Of a DNA stretch of 64,000 nt, positions 33,401 to 48,400 are shown piece by piece. A model generated the notes under the pieces. The model had not been told where the DNA came from, did no database searches, and saw only the letters and a list, made by a program, of their open reading frames with translations. Where the stretch lies: positions 23,222,360-23,286,359 of the forward strand of contig NC_087069.1 of NCBI RefSeq assembly GCF_963678635.1, in the 5' to 3' direction. The DNA comes from Symsagittifera roscoffensis (taxonomy: Eukaryota > Xenacoelomorpha > Acoela > Convolutidae). Made by a program: the position numbers and the translations under genes. Position 1 is the stretch's first letter. Each line of letters starts with the position of its first letter.

Positions 33401-36400
33401 CGCGTTAATAGCGCGAAATATATCGCGCGTTAATTGTCCCAAATTGGCCAAAATGGCAAAATTTAAACCCCCATAACTGTACGAAAACTGATCACAGGTA
33501 AATATTTATTCAAATTTGAGCTCAGAAAAACAAAACCTTTTAGTGGTTTAAAAAAAATTCCTTCAAAAATGGCTAGTTAAAAAGTCGAAATTTGTCTGAA
33601 GAAAAAAAAACCCACCCCGAGCACAAATATTCCGTTTTTTTTTCGTATAGAAAGTCGGAACAATAAAAGCTAGCATCATTTCTCAAAAAAACATCACAAA
33701 ATTCAGACTAGTTTTTCTCAATTTTTGCAACTCTTAATGAATTGCTATCTTTGATCACTTACAACGTACAAAATTTAATACAACATCCAACAGCTCTCAC
33801 TAAACTGGGGAAAAATAATTACGTCGCACCTGATGAAGGAGCTCTTCGCGTTACTTGCTCAATTAATCGCTTGCTTTACCCGCTCATATGTAGATTAAAA
33901 AAAGACAGTAAGAAGTTTTTTCCTAGAATAATCATGTGGAGCAAGGTAACAGCCGTCTGTGAAGTGGTTTAGAAGCGCAGATGTTCAGCTGACTCTAGGT
34001 CGGAAATTTAAGCCAATCAGTGTGGAGTATAATATGTATAAATTGAATTTAAACAATGTGACATCACTACATGACGTCATGCATTCTTATGCTATATTAG
34101 ATTACATAATTAACCTTGTTAATGAAATGAAGTTCATACATTTATATTTATTTAACTATGTAAATATTGATGGTAATTAATACCAACCATTGGAGATTTA
34201 TACCGAGCTACTAATCAATTGGAAAGACTTGAAGAGAATAAAATATTAGAATCATGCTCTAACTTGCGCCGATCGACTAGCGATATTCCAGAAGTTAAGA
34301 ACCGAATCCTGCGTCCTTAAAAGCAAGACAAGACTGCTCGGATCAGGGTGAAGCCCTGAAAGTTCCGACTGCCTTTTAAGGTCTATGGAGCATTAATAAG
34401 ATGAAAAGTTTCAAAGTAATAAAAAAATTTAAAAAAATTTTTGAAAAAAATTGAGATTTTATGTAAAAACATCCCCCCACACGTCATATTAAGTACAAAT
34501 TGATAGATTTTGCGCCTATTAACAAATCAATTATGGCAAATAAGCTTCGTTAAACCAATTTGGAACGATTTCTAAGACGGATTAACTTTCCGCTTACGCG
34601 TTAATAGCGCGAATTATATCGCGCATTAATTGTCCCAAATTGGCCAAAATGGCAATCTTTAAACCCCCATAACTTTACGAAAAATGTTCACAGGTGAAAT
34701 ATCTTTTCAAATTTGAGCTCAGGACAACAATACCTTTCGAATGATATCAAAAATTTCCGTCAAAAATGGCTAGTTAAAAAGTCGAAATTTGTCTGAAGAA
34801 AAAAACCCACCCCGAGCACAAATATTCCGTTACTTTCGTATCGAAAGTCGGAACAATAAGTCTTAACCGCTCGAGACATATAAATTATGGAAACAAGACA
34901 TAACAATTGATAGCCAGTAGCGCTAATTAATATTCGAACAGCTTACAACATTATCAATAAACGACGATATAGCTGTCCACAGCCATCCGAAGGGACACTA
35001 TATCACAAACAAATAAGCCGAAGTATAATAAGCCAACGAAAAGTTACATCATCTGAATAAAATTTGCATGACTTTCCTAACTGTTACATAATTGTTATAT
35101 AACTGTTACTAAATAATTACACATTTTAAGCTGCGGTTTATAAACAACCGTATAAATTACCTCAGCAGGTAATTCCACATCCTTGGCCTCAGCCACTTTA
35201 ACTGCCTCCCCCACTATCGCAATCACTTCAGGGTGTGTCTCATCCACTTCGTCCACCGGGTTTCCCCCCACTGCCCCCGTGGTCTCCTCGCCCTCCACTG
35301 AACCTGGAAAAAGTAAAAACTAAGGTCTCGTATTTCATATCATTCAGAATAATGATCATGCATGAACTGTCTGATGACATGGACATTTTTACGCACATAA
35401 ATATGCTTCCGTAGCTGTGTCTATACGAAACAAAGATAACCGGTTGCTAGATAAATAGCATAAAATGTTCGTACCACAACAATTTTAACGAAGAAATTCG
35501 ATTTAATAAGAAAGAAACAAACTTTACAAAGCTGATTTTTTTTTTTTTCATTTTTAAATACCTTGTAATCTTTTGTCAAACAAGCGATTCTTTTTCATAT
35601 TTTTTGAACTTGAAGGCTAGGATTAACGTGGTGGGAAATTTCTGAGCTACTTGCACAGCAAACATCTGCCCTTGTCAATCTAAACACTCAAAAATATTGT
35701 CATGCACTGAAATCTACAGCTAAAGAGGTAAACTGAAGAATAGATGCCACACTTTTGTCTCCGCAAAACGCAAATGTAAACTTTCAGGATAACTTAATTT
35801 TATTTCGAATTTTTTTGGTCGATACTATTTAATTCGCTGACTCAAATTAAATATGCAAGAAATTGTTCTTTCACACCAAAACACGTCAAAATGAGCAGAA
35901 TAATACTACCGTAACTTGTTGAGAAAAAAAACAATGATTCTTATCGAAGCAAAGGTGACTGTTTAATTTAGGACGAAAAAAAAACTTGAAAAAATTTCAT
36001 TTGAAAGAAAGCAGAATATTGTTCAATATTATAGAACGTCGGTATGGGGGATTCATTTCAATTATTTGTCGAAAATAACAAACTTAACATCAGACACCTT
36101 TTAGGTCAGTCAGAGAGTTCAACGCTTTGCCCTGGTATAAGAAATCTTGTTATTTTCAAGAGCAGTTTTGACGCCGCGTACCGCTGTTCCTCTGTTGCAT
36201 GCAAAAAAGTGGTAAAAAAGCTGCCACGGTGCATTTTAACTTTTTTGTTGTTGATTTGTGCAATAGTGCAGAGGAATTTTGAAAAGTGCAATTATGCAAT
36301 ACTTAAACATACAAGCGTTAGAATTCAGAGCTAAAGACAAACACAGGAGTAAAACTTCAAATGAAAATAAAGAAATACATGCTAAAAACCGAAATGAAAC

Positions 36401-39400
36401 CAAGCGAGCTGAAAAATTAATTACTGAAACTTTAAATTATGATTTTTTTCGAACTATTCTTTTCTGTTTTTATTTTTAAAAAATTGAACTGATAACTATT
36501 CAAAACTATACTGACTGATAGTTCTGACCTCCAAGTTTCTAGTTACATAAATAATCTGATAAAAATGGCAAAACAAAAACTTACCCAAACTAAAATCTAC
36601 ATATTTTCTCTCTATTACGATTTATACATCATCTAGTCGGCTAGTCTACAATATATGGGTGTTGGGCTGTTGGGGGGGGGGGGGGTGATCTTACCAACGG
36701 AGTCTGTTTCATTGAGTGCCTCTGATATCTCACCCAACACACCCACTGTACCAGCTGTAGTACCTGTGATGGTCTCCTCTGCAAGGAAATGAGAAGAAAA
36801 AATATTCAACCCATTGTCTTGTTTAAAATTTTGGATAGATAATTTTCACGGTTCTCTATTATCATTTTACCAAAATCATGCAAAAAAGACCACACATCCA
36901 GATCACATTATTATTTGTAACCAAATTGCTTTGTAATTTTCTGAATCAAATCTTGTGTTAATGCACAATAACTTTAATCAATGAACAATTTACAAATTGT
37001 TTCGAATCAATAAAAATCTCACTTAGAATTGTTTTGTAAAACAATGCTGATACATATCTTAGATTGATTTAAAGCTTTGACTTTTAAATTAGAAAAAAGA
37101 TGACATGAAATGAACCTACAATGAAGATTAAAGACATTCTTGATGACATTGAAAACGCAACACATAACGAAGTAAAAAGTGGAAGGACCAAATGCCATAA
37201 AGTTATGCTAGCCAATCAGAATTCAAAAAATTCCGAAAAAAAAACAAGCGTGAAAATCAGTCAGTTTTGTACTGCTTGAAGGACACCGATTGGTCGAAAA
37301 TTTTATCGCATTTGGTCATTCTGCCATGAGAACAGCCTCAAAAAAACATTGAAAGAGAAAGCTCCTGAAAGCATCCAGAGAAAGAAAGCCAGAAAACCCA
37401 AAACACATAACAACTCTTCACGACTCACAACAGAGAAAACGCCAAAAGAGAACACAAAAATTCGTTCAGCCTGTTGAGCGCAAACAGTTCACAGCCAAAT
37501 ACCTTTACAAGATCTGAGTTGCGACTTTCCCATAAAGTCAGCCATGATTGGACCTTTTAGTGATTCGCAAGGTATGTCTTCTGGCCTTTTTTTCGTATGC
37601 GGCTGTATTTCTCCAATTTCAGCGAAACTTTTTGAACCGATTTCGTTTAAACTTCTTGAATTAACTATTTCGGAATTTTTATGACAGCGAAGCTCTGCTC
37701 CAGGCGTTTTGATTTCCTTTGTTGATTTTTGACCCGCATCGGTACAATTTTTAGAACCAAGACCTTCTGAAATTTCGATTGCAACAGGTTTTTCATTTTT
37801 GTCCGTTTTCTCAAGTTGGTCAAGCGACAATTCTTCAACTTCATCTTTGAAAGAAACTCGATTATTTTTTCGAAGCTTTTGTCTACTTTCCGACTTTCCG
37901 CATGTTTGCATTCTGTTTTCATCTGAAGAATAATTACTGTAACTCGATTCTGTTTTTCCATCCACTTTTTCCTCTATACGATCCAGGTTCGAGTAAATGG
38001 GCTCAGGGTACGAAACTGGATCGTCCAAAATTAGCCGGTCTATTTGGCCGGAATCGACGTTTTGCTCGTTTTGGTAAGTTTGGCGAGTAGGCTTGTGGGG
38101 GCGACCAACTGTGTTAGGTCGAACAGTTTCGACTGGAGTTAATATGTTAGAGTTATAACTTTAAAGGGTTGGTTAGTATAGTGCTTACACACAAAAAAAA
38201 CAATCGATGAAAAAATCAATGAAAACTTCTAAGACTTCCGATTTTGCAATTGGGTTGTTCAACAGATTGAAAATTTTCATATATTTTAGCTTTTCTGTGA
38301 AATAACATCCGTCTCATATTGAAAAAAAAAAATCAACAGGGTTAGAAATTTTCAGCCGGGGTCAAATTTTCTCGTCCACTACAGATGTTCATTAGTTGTT
38401 CACACTTATTCGAACCTTCTTCAATTTCAGCTTCTTCCTCGCCCTCCTTCTTTTCAGCTCCTTCGTCGCCTTCTCCCTCCTCCCCCTCTTCTTCTGCACG
38501 TGAACAAAAACCAACTTAACTCTACAAACTAGTCATGATTAAGAACTACAAATTCAAATCTCGGTACAGTTATTCAAAGAAACTATAGTAGTTCACGATT
38601 GTCTATCATGAAGAGGTTCCGATTTGTTGAAATTTAAAATATTTAGAAAAATATTTATTACATCAAGATTTATTCAAAATGTTTTAAACGCTAGTTCCTA
38701 GCTCTTAATAATTGATTGCGAACTAAACTTTTTTTGTAAACCAATCTATAGATGATGTCATTGTATATTTGATGATGAACCATGATTCTTTCATTTCTTG
38801 GATGTTTATGAGATAGAGCATTGTCTAATTTTTAAAAAATATATATAAAATTCCGTCTCTGTGAACTTATCAAAAACAAAACACAGCCACTATCGAACCT
38901 TTTCCCTCTTCGTTCGTCTCTTCCTCCCCTCCTTCTTCGTTACTCGCATTAGCCGCTGCCATCTCTTCTTCAGCTAAACATCATCATACTATAAATTTAT
39001 TTCCAAAATCCAACTTGATAGTCAATTAAAAACAAAAAACCATGTGCTCGTAGAAGTTAATAAATACCACATTTCTAACTTTGTGTCACGGAAACTAAAA
39101 TGGGCAATATTATAGGCTGTTGGATAATCCGCAAAAAGTAAACAAAATCAACAGACATCATTAGAATCCACCGTTTCAATAGATCCAGCATTTAGCATTA
39201 GATTCCGCAAATGATCTAAGCAAATTCAATTAGTCCTTGTTTGTTATAGGTTTAAATAATTTTATGGAAGAAAAACTGACAGTTTTAGAACCAAAAGATT
39301 TGATTGAATGAAAAAAAAGCTGGGGCTGAACTTTGTTCACGAAAAATCTACATAAAGTAATTCATCGGTATACCCATTGAAGTGTTCAAACAAGTAAATT

Positions 39401-42400
39401 GACATCCGAAGTAAATGCAGCATTAGTTCTGGAAGCCAAATCCTTTATATGAATGAATTAAGAAGAAGAAGAAGAATTAATTTCACTTAACAAAATCAGA
39501 TACACTATTACATTAAACAAAAAGAATATTTTTTATCACATAATAAATAAATCAATAGTTTACCCAGGATTGTTAAGTGAGGATACGCAAAGGGTTTTCT
39601 TCAAACCCACTAGGAGCGTACCCCACAGATTACACAAAAGAAAAGCACATCATTGAGTTATGAATAAGTGATAAATATAATATTTATGAAACCAAATAGC
39701 AAAAAGAAAAAATTACAAGTTTTTTAGAAATTAATTAACGCCTCATCCACCTCGCGAAAAAAAAGCCCTTAAATTCTCCAGAAATTTGGGCAGAGTAACG
39801 CCCTCTTTTTGACCATTTTTCAAAATTTCTTGAAATATGACTATGTCCTTTAGGTGCAAAGCAGAACAACCCAAAACTGTATACCCATACTCAGACTTGA
39901 ATAGTATTAAACTATGTTGCCCGGAGACAACGCCTGGTCTTCTGAAAGAATACAGTTCGAGCCGCCCCACCCCGCACCTGAACACAGTCATATTTATAAT
40001 CATAAAGCAAAAATATACCTAACAAGTTCGTAATTTTCATGTATAAACGTATCTCTTAGCATATGTGCCAAATTATTTAGTTCCCCTTTTTTTAAGTTTA
40101 AAACATTTTCCGGGAGCAAGTTATTATCTCTAAATATCTTCAACAGTTTGCATCCTCTAAACCATATCGATTGTCTTTTCGTTTTTGTCTTACAGCAAGG
40201 AACTTCAAATTGAATACCTATAGATTTTCTGGTAAAATAAGCCGATTTTGTTTTCAGAGTAAAAAAATCGTTAAGAAATGCGGTTGTATTCAACTTGTTT
40301 ATTGATCTTAAGCAAAATTTGAGAAGATCGTACACATACAGCTCATGAACTGTTAAAATTTTGTGTTCTCTAAACCTTTCCCTAATACTATCAAATTTCC
40401 TTACTTTGTAAATCATTCGAATTATTTTTTTCTGCAAAAGGAAAATTGGATTGAGATTCGAGAAGCTCGTTCCCCCATATACCAGTAATCCATATTGTAT
40501 AATGGGTTTGATGTTGTAACAATAATATTTTATTAGCACATCTATCGGTACAAATTTTCTCATTTGAGCAATAACTCCACAATGCCTTCCTAGTTTCGCT
40601 TTTACTTTTTCAACGTGCGTACAAAATGACAGTTTTGAATCCACAAAAACACCTAGATAATTGCAATACGCCTTAGAAGTAACCATATAATTGTTAATGC
40701 ACAACTGAAGACTGGAAGCACTTACTTTATTTTGGAAACTTAGTAATATTGATTTATCTCCATTAAGTGTTAGCTTATTTCTATTTAGCCAGTAACATAT
40801 ATTTTGTATGTCGTTGGTGAAGACCTCGAAAGATTCGTTTTCGCAAGTGACATTGGTATCATCTGCAAATAGGTAAACGGTTGTGTCTTTTACGCAATTG
40901 GGCATATCATTAATATATATTAAAAACAATAACGGACCGATCACGGAACCTTGCGGAACTCCATGCGAAACATTCTTCCAATCAGAGTAAACGGAGTTTG
41001 TGAACACACATTGCCTACGATTGTAGAGATAATTTCGAAACCAATCATTACACAATCCTCTTATTCCGTAGTTTTCTAATTTTTGTAAAAGTAGTTCATG
41101 ATCCAATGTATCAAAGGCTTTCTTAAGATCTAGGAACATACTGAATTTCATTGACTTACCACCGTACCTAAGTTTTTCTGTTAACTCAACTAATGCATCG
41201 ATAGTATTGTATTTCTGTCTAAATCCAAATTGTTTTTCATATAAAAGGTTGAACTTGTTCAAATAGTTGTATAGGCGATTATGCATTAATTTTTCAAAGA
41301 TTTTACTGCAACAATTCAGTAAGGAAATGGGCCTGTAGTTATTTTCATCTGTTTTACTACCTTCTTTATAGAAGGGCTGGATTTTGGCGCTCTTGAGTTG
41401 TTCGGGATATTGGCCGGATTCGAATGAGAGGTTTATCAAATAAGTTAAATATGGCGCAATTACATGAGAAACTTTCTTAATGATAATATTGCTTATTTCA
41501 TCTACTCCCGTAGATTGTTTCGCTTTTAGATTCTCTATTATTTCCAGGACTTCGAACATTGTTACTTTGTGTAAGAACATTGACTGTGGTGCATTATATT
41601 TTGAATAAGTCTCATGAGACTCTCTGCTATCACTTGGTAATGATGCCAGAAGTTTTGACGCAATGTAAGCGAAGTGATCATTCAAGTGGTTGGCGATCTC
41701 CTGATTATTACCTATTTCTAAATCTCCATCTTTAAGAAGAGGAACGTTTCCACTCCTTGAACATTTTCTTAATATTTCATTTAATATTTTAAAAACCTGT
41801 CTCGAGTCTCCAATGCAATTATTGAACCTATTGTGATAGTAATTTCTTTTGCTTAGCTTAACTAATTTTTCTACTTTACTCCTCTCGGCGAGGAATTTTT
41901 CGCGCTTGGCCTTATTTGTTTTGTTACATTTCCATTCCTTATACATTCTGTTCCTGGAACTTATTGCCTTTTTTATTTCTTTGCTGACCCACCCTGCCGA
42001 AGAGCAATCTTTTGCAGTGCATATGCGTACAGGTGCATATTCATCAATCGTTTTGTTAAAGCAATTTTGGAAAGATTCGTACGAGGAATTGATATTTTGA
42101 TCAACTAAAAGTTGTGCTCCTTCTAGTTTTACTTTAAGGGAATTTTGGAAACTAAGGATTTTAACTTCATCGTTAAGGAATTTTAAATCCCGAAATATTT
42201 TCGTTGTATCCTGTTTACGAGCTATTCTGAAATTTAGCAAAATTGGGCAATGATCGGTAAACGCGTGCTCTTCCAAAATTTTTACTTCATATTCCGGAAT
42301 ATTTTTTACAAAGAAATGGTCGATACACGTGTTTGATTCAGCTGTTATTCGTGTTGGGGTATCACTTGTGAGAATGAAGCCATTTGCTGCTATAGTATTT

Positions 42401-45400
42401 AGATAGTTATTTACAAGGTTACTTTGTTGTAAGATATTAATATTAAAATCACCGCCAAAAATTATAGGGCCATTGTGGTTTGACAGTTCTTCAAGAAACT
42501 CATCTAATTTTTTGATGAAAAATCCTTTATCGGAACGTGGCTTTAAATAGGTAACAACCAAAATGATTTTTACATTCGCATATTTCACTAATATTGCCTT
42601 AGTTTCTGGTAAGCTACATTTTATCTCTTGGATGTAACTAATGTCATCTCTAATTTGGATCATCGACCCACCACCTCTATTCATTTGTCTATTACAAGCA
42701 AAGGACGTGTAATTTTTCATTGTAAAAAGCTCTTTGTTATCTTCCTCACTTAGCCATGTTTCTGTAGTAAAAATGACTTTTGGAGACTCGAGACTTTTAA
42801 CTAGTGCTTCCAGTTCTTCACTATGTTTTTTAATCGATCTAGTATTACACAACAAGACAGTAAAATTAGTAATTACATCGCAGTTGGAGTTTTCAGGTTC
42901 CACTGGAGCCAGACTCTTCCTTAAAAATATCACTTTTATTTACAAAGCAATTCATTAAATCTTTTACAGTATATCCCAACTGCGCCACTCCTTCATAAAG
43001 GCTAGTTATTTTTCCAACTCTTTCGCTGTTCTTCCACTGATAGAGCAGATTCCCGTCCCTGGTCCAAACTCCATTAATACGGTTATCCTGTTTCAAGAAT
43101 TTCATAAAATTAACCCTTGCACTAGTCAGATCTTCAAACACGTGAATTTGGGCACTCTGTTCATTGTCTTTGAGTGTCTTCTTTTTTCGCAGAATATTTA
43201 TTTTCGCCACCCTTCTCGAGAAACGTACAATAATTGGTCGGTTTGTGTTGTTTGTCCGAGTTGGCAACCGATGTGCTATTGAAATATCAGCAGGAGTAAC
43301 ATTTGCCCCAATGTTTGTTGCCAATTGGATAACATTGTTGATGGTCTTGTCATAATTTTCAAAAATGCTGTTACCATTCGAATCTCTTTGTACTTGCTCT
43401 GGAAATCCCAATATCTTCAAATTATCTCGCCTATTGTAATTCTCTAGCTGTTCGTCTTCGCATATGGCTTTCACGAGAGTAACCGTTTCACTATTTTTTA
43501 GTTCTTTTCGTACTTTCCCAAGAATTTCATTTTTTGTTGCAGTCAGAAGCTCATTAATCACTTGTCGAATTGTCCCTTTTAGATCCTCAGTCAACATTTT
43601 TACAATATCTGGAATTTTGTTTTCAATTGCCTTTTCAATGGTTGCTTCTAGTTTTTCTAATACGGGTTCTTCGTCTGGTGGGCTGAGAGCAGCACATGTC
43701 CTTTTGTTGTCGGGCTTAGCAATTGGCGTTTGGTCTTGGAATCTAAGAGTGGGTGGATTAGTCGCGGTTTCATCATGTGATTCCATTTTCACTTCTCTGA
43801 AACTATTTAATAAGTTTATCACAACAATTAGGAAAATTCAAAGGGTAAACCCAAGGGCGGATCAAGGGTTTTTTCGAGGGGCAGGGGCGGATTTCAAAAA
43901 AGTTTTAAAAACTTTGTCGACCGCTTTTTTTTAGGTCGACTAAATGGGTTTTCCGAGCGCTCTCAGATCGTTATAAAAACCCAATTTCGACAGAAATTGT
44001 TGCGCCGCAAGAAAAATTTTGAAAAGGGGGCCAGAAATGCCGTGTTTGGGCACTTTTTGGAAAAATTTGACCAAGAAAATTGCATTTTTCGGCGCGAGCT
44101 CCCCTTCAAAATTAGTATAGAAAAGTTTTTAATATAGAAAGGCGCATTTAGAAAAGTTTTCAGGGTTCGTCGGCCTAAAATGGATGTCATAAATATATAC
44201 AAAAAGGGGGACCCTTTGGTTGGTGAGAGGTCGAATCCCTGCATATTGAAGATTCATATTGGATTCCATGGTAATCGTCATCTATGGTAAGCTCTAGTTT
44301 TTAAGCTCGATTGGAGACTCGTATTGGAGTTTTTAGTTCATAGGACAAAACAAACTAGGTAACGGCAGAGAAAATTGAGTTTTGTCGGGAATTTTAATTT
44401 TGAAATGTTCATCTGGACTTATTACTAAAAAATAAACTTCAAAAAGTAAACTTCGACAACAAAAAATTGCGTGAATAAAAAAGGCTAGCCAAAAGCAAAA
44501 AAATGCACAAATAACAGAAAGAACCAATTTTCTTTACTCAAACATAGCCAGCGCATAAACAAAAAAACAGAGGCATCAAAATAAATTTCAAAAATTACCT
44601 TAGCAAACAAGAGTGCCTGCATCAGAGCAAAACCTGGATGTTCTGACTGCCTTTTACCTTCATGAAACAGATTGTGCCTTTGAAAAAATTGGTAATATTT
44701 TTAAAAGAACAGAACATGCGCTATGTAAAAACAAATTTACCAGGAATATTTAAAAAAAATTATGACTGAATAGCTTGCCTCGATTCAATTTGGAATGATT
44801 ACTAAGCCGCATTATTTTGCTGTTTCGGGTTATAATGAACGAAACACACTGCGCAAAAATTTTGCCAGATTAACAATTTTGATTCCCCCCAATAATTGTA
44901 AGAAAAGATGATCATAAGTGGAAAAACTTTTGATATCTGAGCTCACGGCATTGACACGTTTCAAATAATATAAAAAATATAGCCAACAGACAATGAACTT
45001 TTGAACTTCAACAAAAAAAACTAGCCCTCAAGCTCTTCGAATTTCACGAAACATTTTTTTCTTACACTTTTCTGTTCAAAAAAACGCAATTTGAGAAAAC
45101 GGGATCAATAGGCAAATTTTTTTCATTGCGCTGGGAAATCTGAAAATCCATTTCCGAAAATAGTAACTAATCACTTTATTTTGTGACTTTCACACTTTTG
45201 CTGTTCGACTGTGGAGTTTGCCTTCCTTTTAACAAAGAAGTTGAACTGAACTTGAAAAGTAATTAAACATCAAAACACTAAAAACAATTTTAGCGTGAAC
45301 AAATTTTAGGACATTTTTCTGAAAAACAAACTGAAAAAGCCATCACGGCCTATTTAAGAGTCTTCACTGAGTTCAAGGACTCTAAAAAACAATCCGTCAA

Positions 45401-48400
45401 ATATTGTTAATTAAAAAGTCGAAATTGGTCTGAATAAAAACCATCCCATGCTTAACATTCACATGACATTGACTTATTGCAAATTGTATGCAGAAATTAC
45501 TGCGCTTCGCAAAAACTAGCCAGAACACGGCAAAAAGCAGCTCTATAAAGGGCGATAAAAAAAGTAGATAAGAGCCTCGATAAATAAAAATTCCGCAACG
45601 TCCAGGAATCGTGCTGCGACCTAGACACGCTACAGATCGTGATTATGGCAATAGTGCAATCAAATAAGTGAAAACCATTAATGAACATTTTTATTTGGGA
45701 ACTACGTTAAAAAGACGTTCGTACCAATACACTAACGCTTACAAGCTAACTAGTGAAAAAATATAGATTTTAAAAAGTAGATTTTACTTGAAAAATGTTT
45801 TGAAAAAATTATTAAAAAATTTTTTGCAGATTTTTTTTTCTTCCCAAGATTGCGCTAAAAAACTCGAAAACCTGCCTTCACTTCAGTATAACCAAATTTT
45901 CACGGCCTAAATAAGCTATTATGAGAGTGCACGGTCACCTTATTAGCTCGAAAGTAGACTAAAATCAAAATTTTAAACCCGTTTTTCTCGACACTGAAAA
46001 AAATTTCAGAAATTTCTAAAATCGTTCGAATCACGACAGAAAGGGCGTTAGTATGATGTTTCACTCGACCCATTCCGGCGATTATTTGTGGTACCTGATT
46101 TTGCCAGGAAAACAAAGAAAAAAAACTAAAACACCCGAATACAAAGTTCCCCCCATTTTCAATGGTCTGAACTATAAATTTGAGTCTTAACTTTTTAAAT
46201 CATATATTGTACTGATACGGAAGTGTGCAATTCACAAAATTTCAAAAATTGGACTTTTCCTCAATCCACAAACTTTTCTTCATAAAACATGGCAAAAACC
46301 TCTTATGCAAGGAAATTTAGAAAAAACTCTTCGTAATAATACACTACGCTTGGTTTGTGTAATCAAGACTCGCTCCAAATGTTTTCATTAACCTTTGACG
46401 TCTATGAAGTAGTTTTTGGTTTAAAAACCTGATAGAAATTTGAAACAAAGCAGAATTCTGAAAATTAACAACTCGAGACACAGCCAGCAGACAGTCCGAA
46501 AAGAGTGTATGAAAGCAAAGAAACGGAAATTTTTTTTGAAAACTTGTTTTCTGAAGAAAAAAATATATGGCCATTGTTCCGTTGAAAAAACAACATCGAT
46601 TTTGAACCTGTAACACATTCACATTTTTTGCCCCATAAGATTGAACTGAAAAAAAACAACATTTCAAAATTCAAAAACGAGATATGGCCTTGAGGATCTA
46701 GTAATCTCAGGAGTACTTCAAGACTGACACTTTTTTGATAAAATTAACCCAATTTGAGAAAACTTGAACAATAGGAAAATTTTCATTTCGCTGAGAAAAA
46801 TGAAAAAAAAATCCACATTCGAAACTAGATGTCAATGACATTTTTTGTGAGCTTTAATTTTTTTTCTGAAAAACAAACTGAAAAAGCCATCACGACCTAT
46901 TTAATAGTCTTCACTACGTTCAAGGGCTCTTAAAAATAATCCGTAAAATATTGTTAATTAAAAAGTCGAAATTGGTCTGAATAAAAACGATCCCATCCTT
47001 AACATTCACATGACATTGACTTATTGCAAATTGTATGCAGAAATTACTGCGCTTCGCAAAAACTAGCCAGAACACGGCAAAAAGCAGCTCTATAAAGGGC
47101 GATAAAAAAAGTAGATAAGAGCCTCGATAAGTAAAAATTCCGCAACGTCCAGGAATCGTGCTGCGACCTTGACACGCTACAGATCGTGATTATGGCAATA
47201 GTGCAATCAAATAAGTGAAAACTATTAATGAACACTTTTATTTGCGAATTGAGTTAAAAAGACGTTCGTACCAATACACTAACGGTTACAAGCTAACTAG
47301 TGAAAAAAAAACTAAAACACCCGAGTACAAAGTTCCTCCCCATTTTCAATGGTCTGAACTATAAATTTGAGATATAGCAAAAAAAAAAGATTTTTTCAAG
47401 TGAATATTTTTAAATTTCACCAATTTTCAATTTCCGAAAACAAAAAGCGAGCTTCAGAAAAATGAAGCCTTATACCACCAAATTATATTATCGAGCAAGA
47501 CAAAATCAAAAAAAATGAACAAAAAATGACACGAATTAGAAAAGAAAGCACTGCGTTCATCATCACTTAAAGATTACCTCCACAAAAACTACGACTACAT
47601 AAAACTCGACACTAGTTTTTAAGCGTTTGCCTGAATTTTGTTAAAGCCTTGAATGTTTTTAAGGCCTCGGTTTAAATTGCCTTGAATAACTCACACCTTT
47701 TTCAGTTTACAGATCATTACGAAAAAATACGAGATGAGAAGGTTGGACAGCAACTAATTAGAGCGACATAATTACCTTTGGCGGCTAGCATGGCAGCCTC
47801 CACTTGCTGCTTGACCTGATTGATGGCCTGTTCTGTGGCCTCCATCTTCGCATCCTCCACCATCTTCTGCTTCGCCTCCACAAACTTACTCCTCATCAAT
47901 TTGTTCACGTCCAACACCTGAAACAATTTCATCATACAGATTTTGTTCAAACATGAGACAAAAGATAACATTTCAACGATACAAACTAGTGCTCATTTCT
48001 TCAAAATTCAAAATGAAGAAACTTGTTTTTATAAAAAAAATAAAACTTTCGGTAAATTCTATTACTACTACTTTTAAGGTAATTGGACAAACTTACCATC
48101 CGTTTTTTTAATGAGGATTCAATTCTTTTTAATAGACCATAGGTATAATGGGTACAAAATCCCAATGAACTAATTACAACTAACATAAGCTCCGTATTTT
48201 TTGGCCAGCATGTAGCTCAGAGTGGTCTTGCCACTCAAGGGCGGACCCACCACTGAGAAGCGACAGGGTGGACGGGGCTGAGGGGGAAGAAGGAATTGGC
48301 GGGGGTTCTTCAGGAACTTCTTCATCGCCTCCTCGGATGAAAGGAAAAACATCTTGTCCAGGAAGCTGAAATGAAGAAGACTAATTTTGAATGACAATTT

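Larger units (their letters stand above)
39455..43850 (-). mobile_element. CR1/Jockey-like LINE, full length or nearly so
   Basis: Two intact overlapping ORFs (coiled-coil RNA-binding ORF1 and endonuclease-RT ORF2) define a non-LTR retrotransposon. It lies in AK9's longest intron in the same orientation as the gene. The 3' end is taken at a GAA/TTC microsatellite at about 39460-39477 and is uncertain, as is the 5' end. Confidence 0.85.

Noticed and set aside
37665-37961. A 98-codon frame overlapping the AK9 candidate exon 13
   Set aside because: It is an out-of-frame shadow of the 210-codon exon, which has the matching splice phases.
45497-47235. Two nearly identical 63-aa minus frames (45497-45688 and 47044-47235) that look conserved
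   Set aside because: Their similarity comes from the duplicated repeat family C; no other sign of coding.
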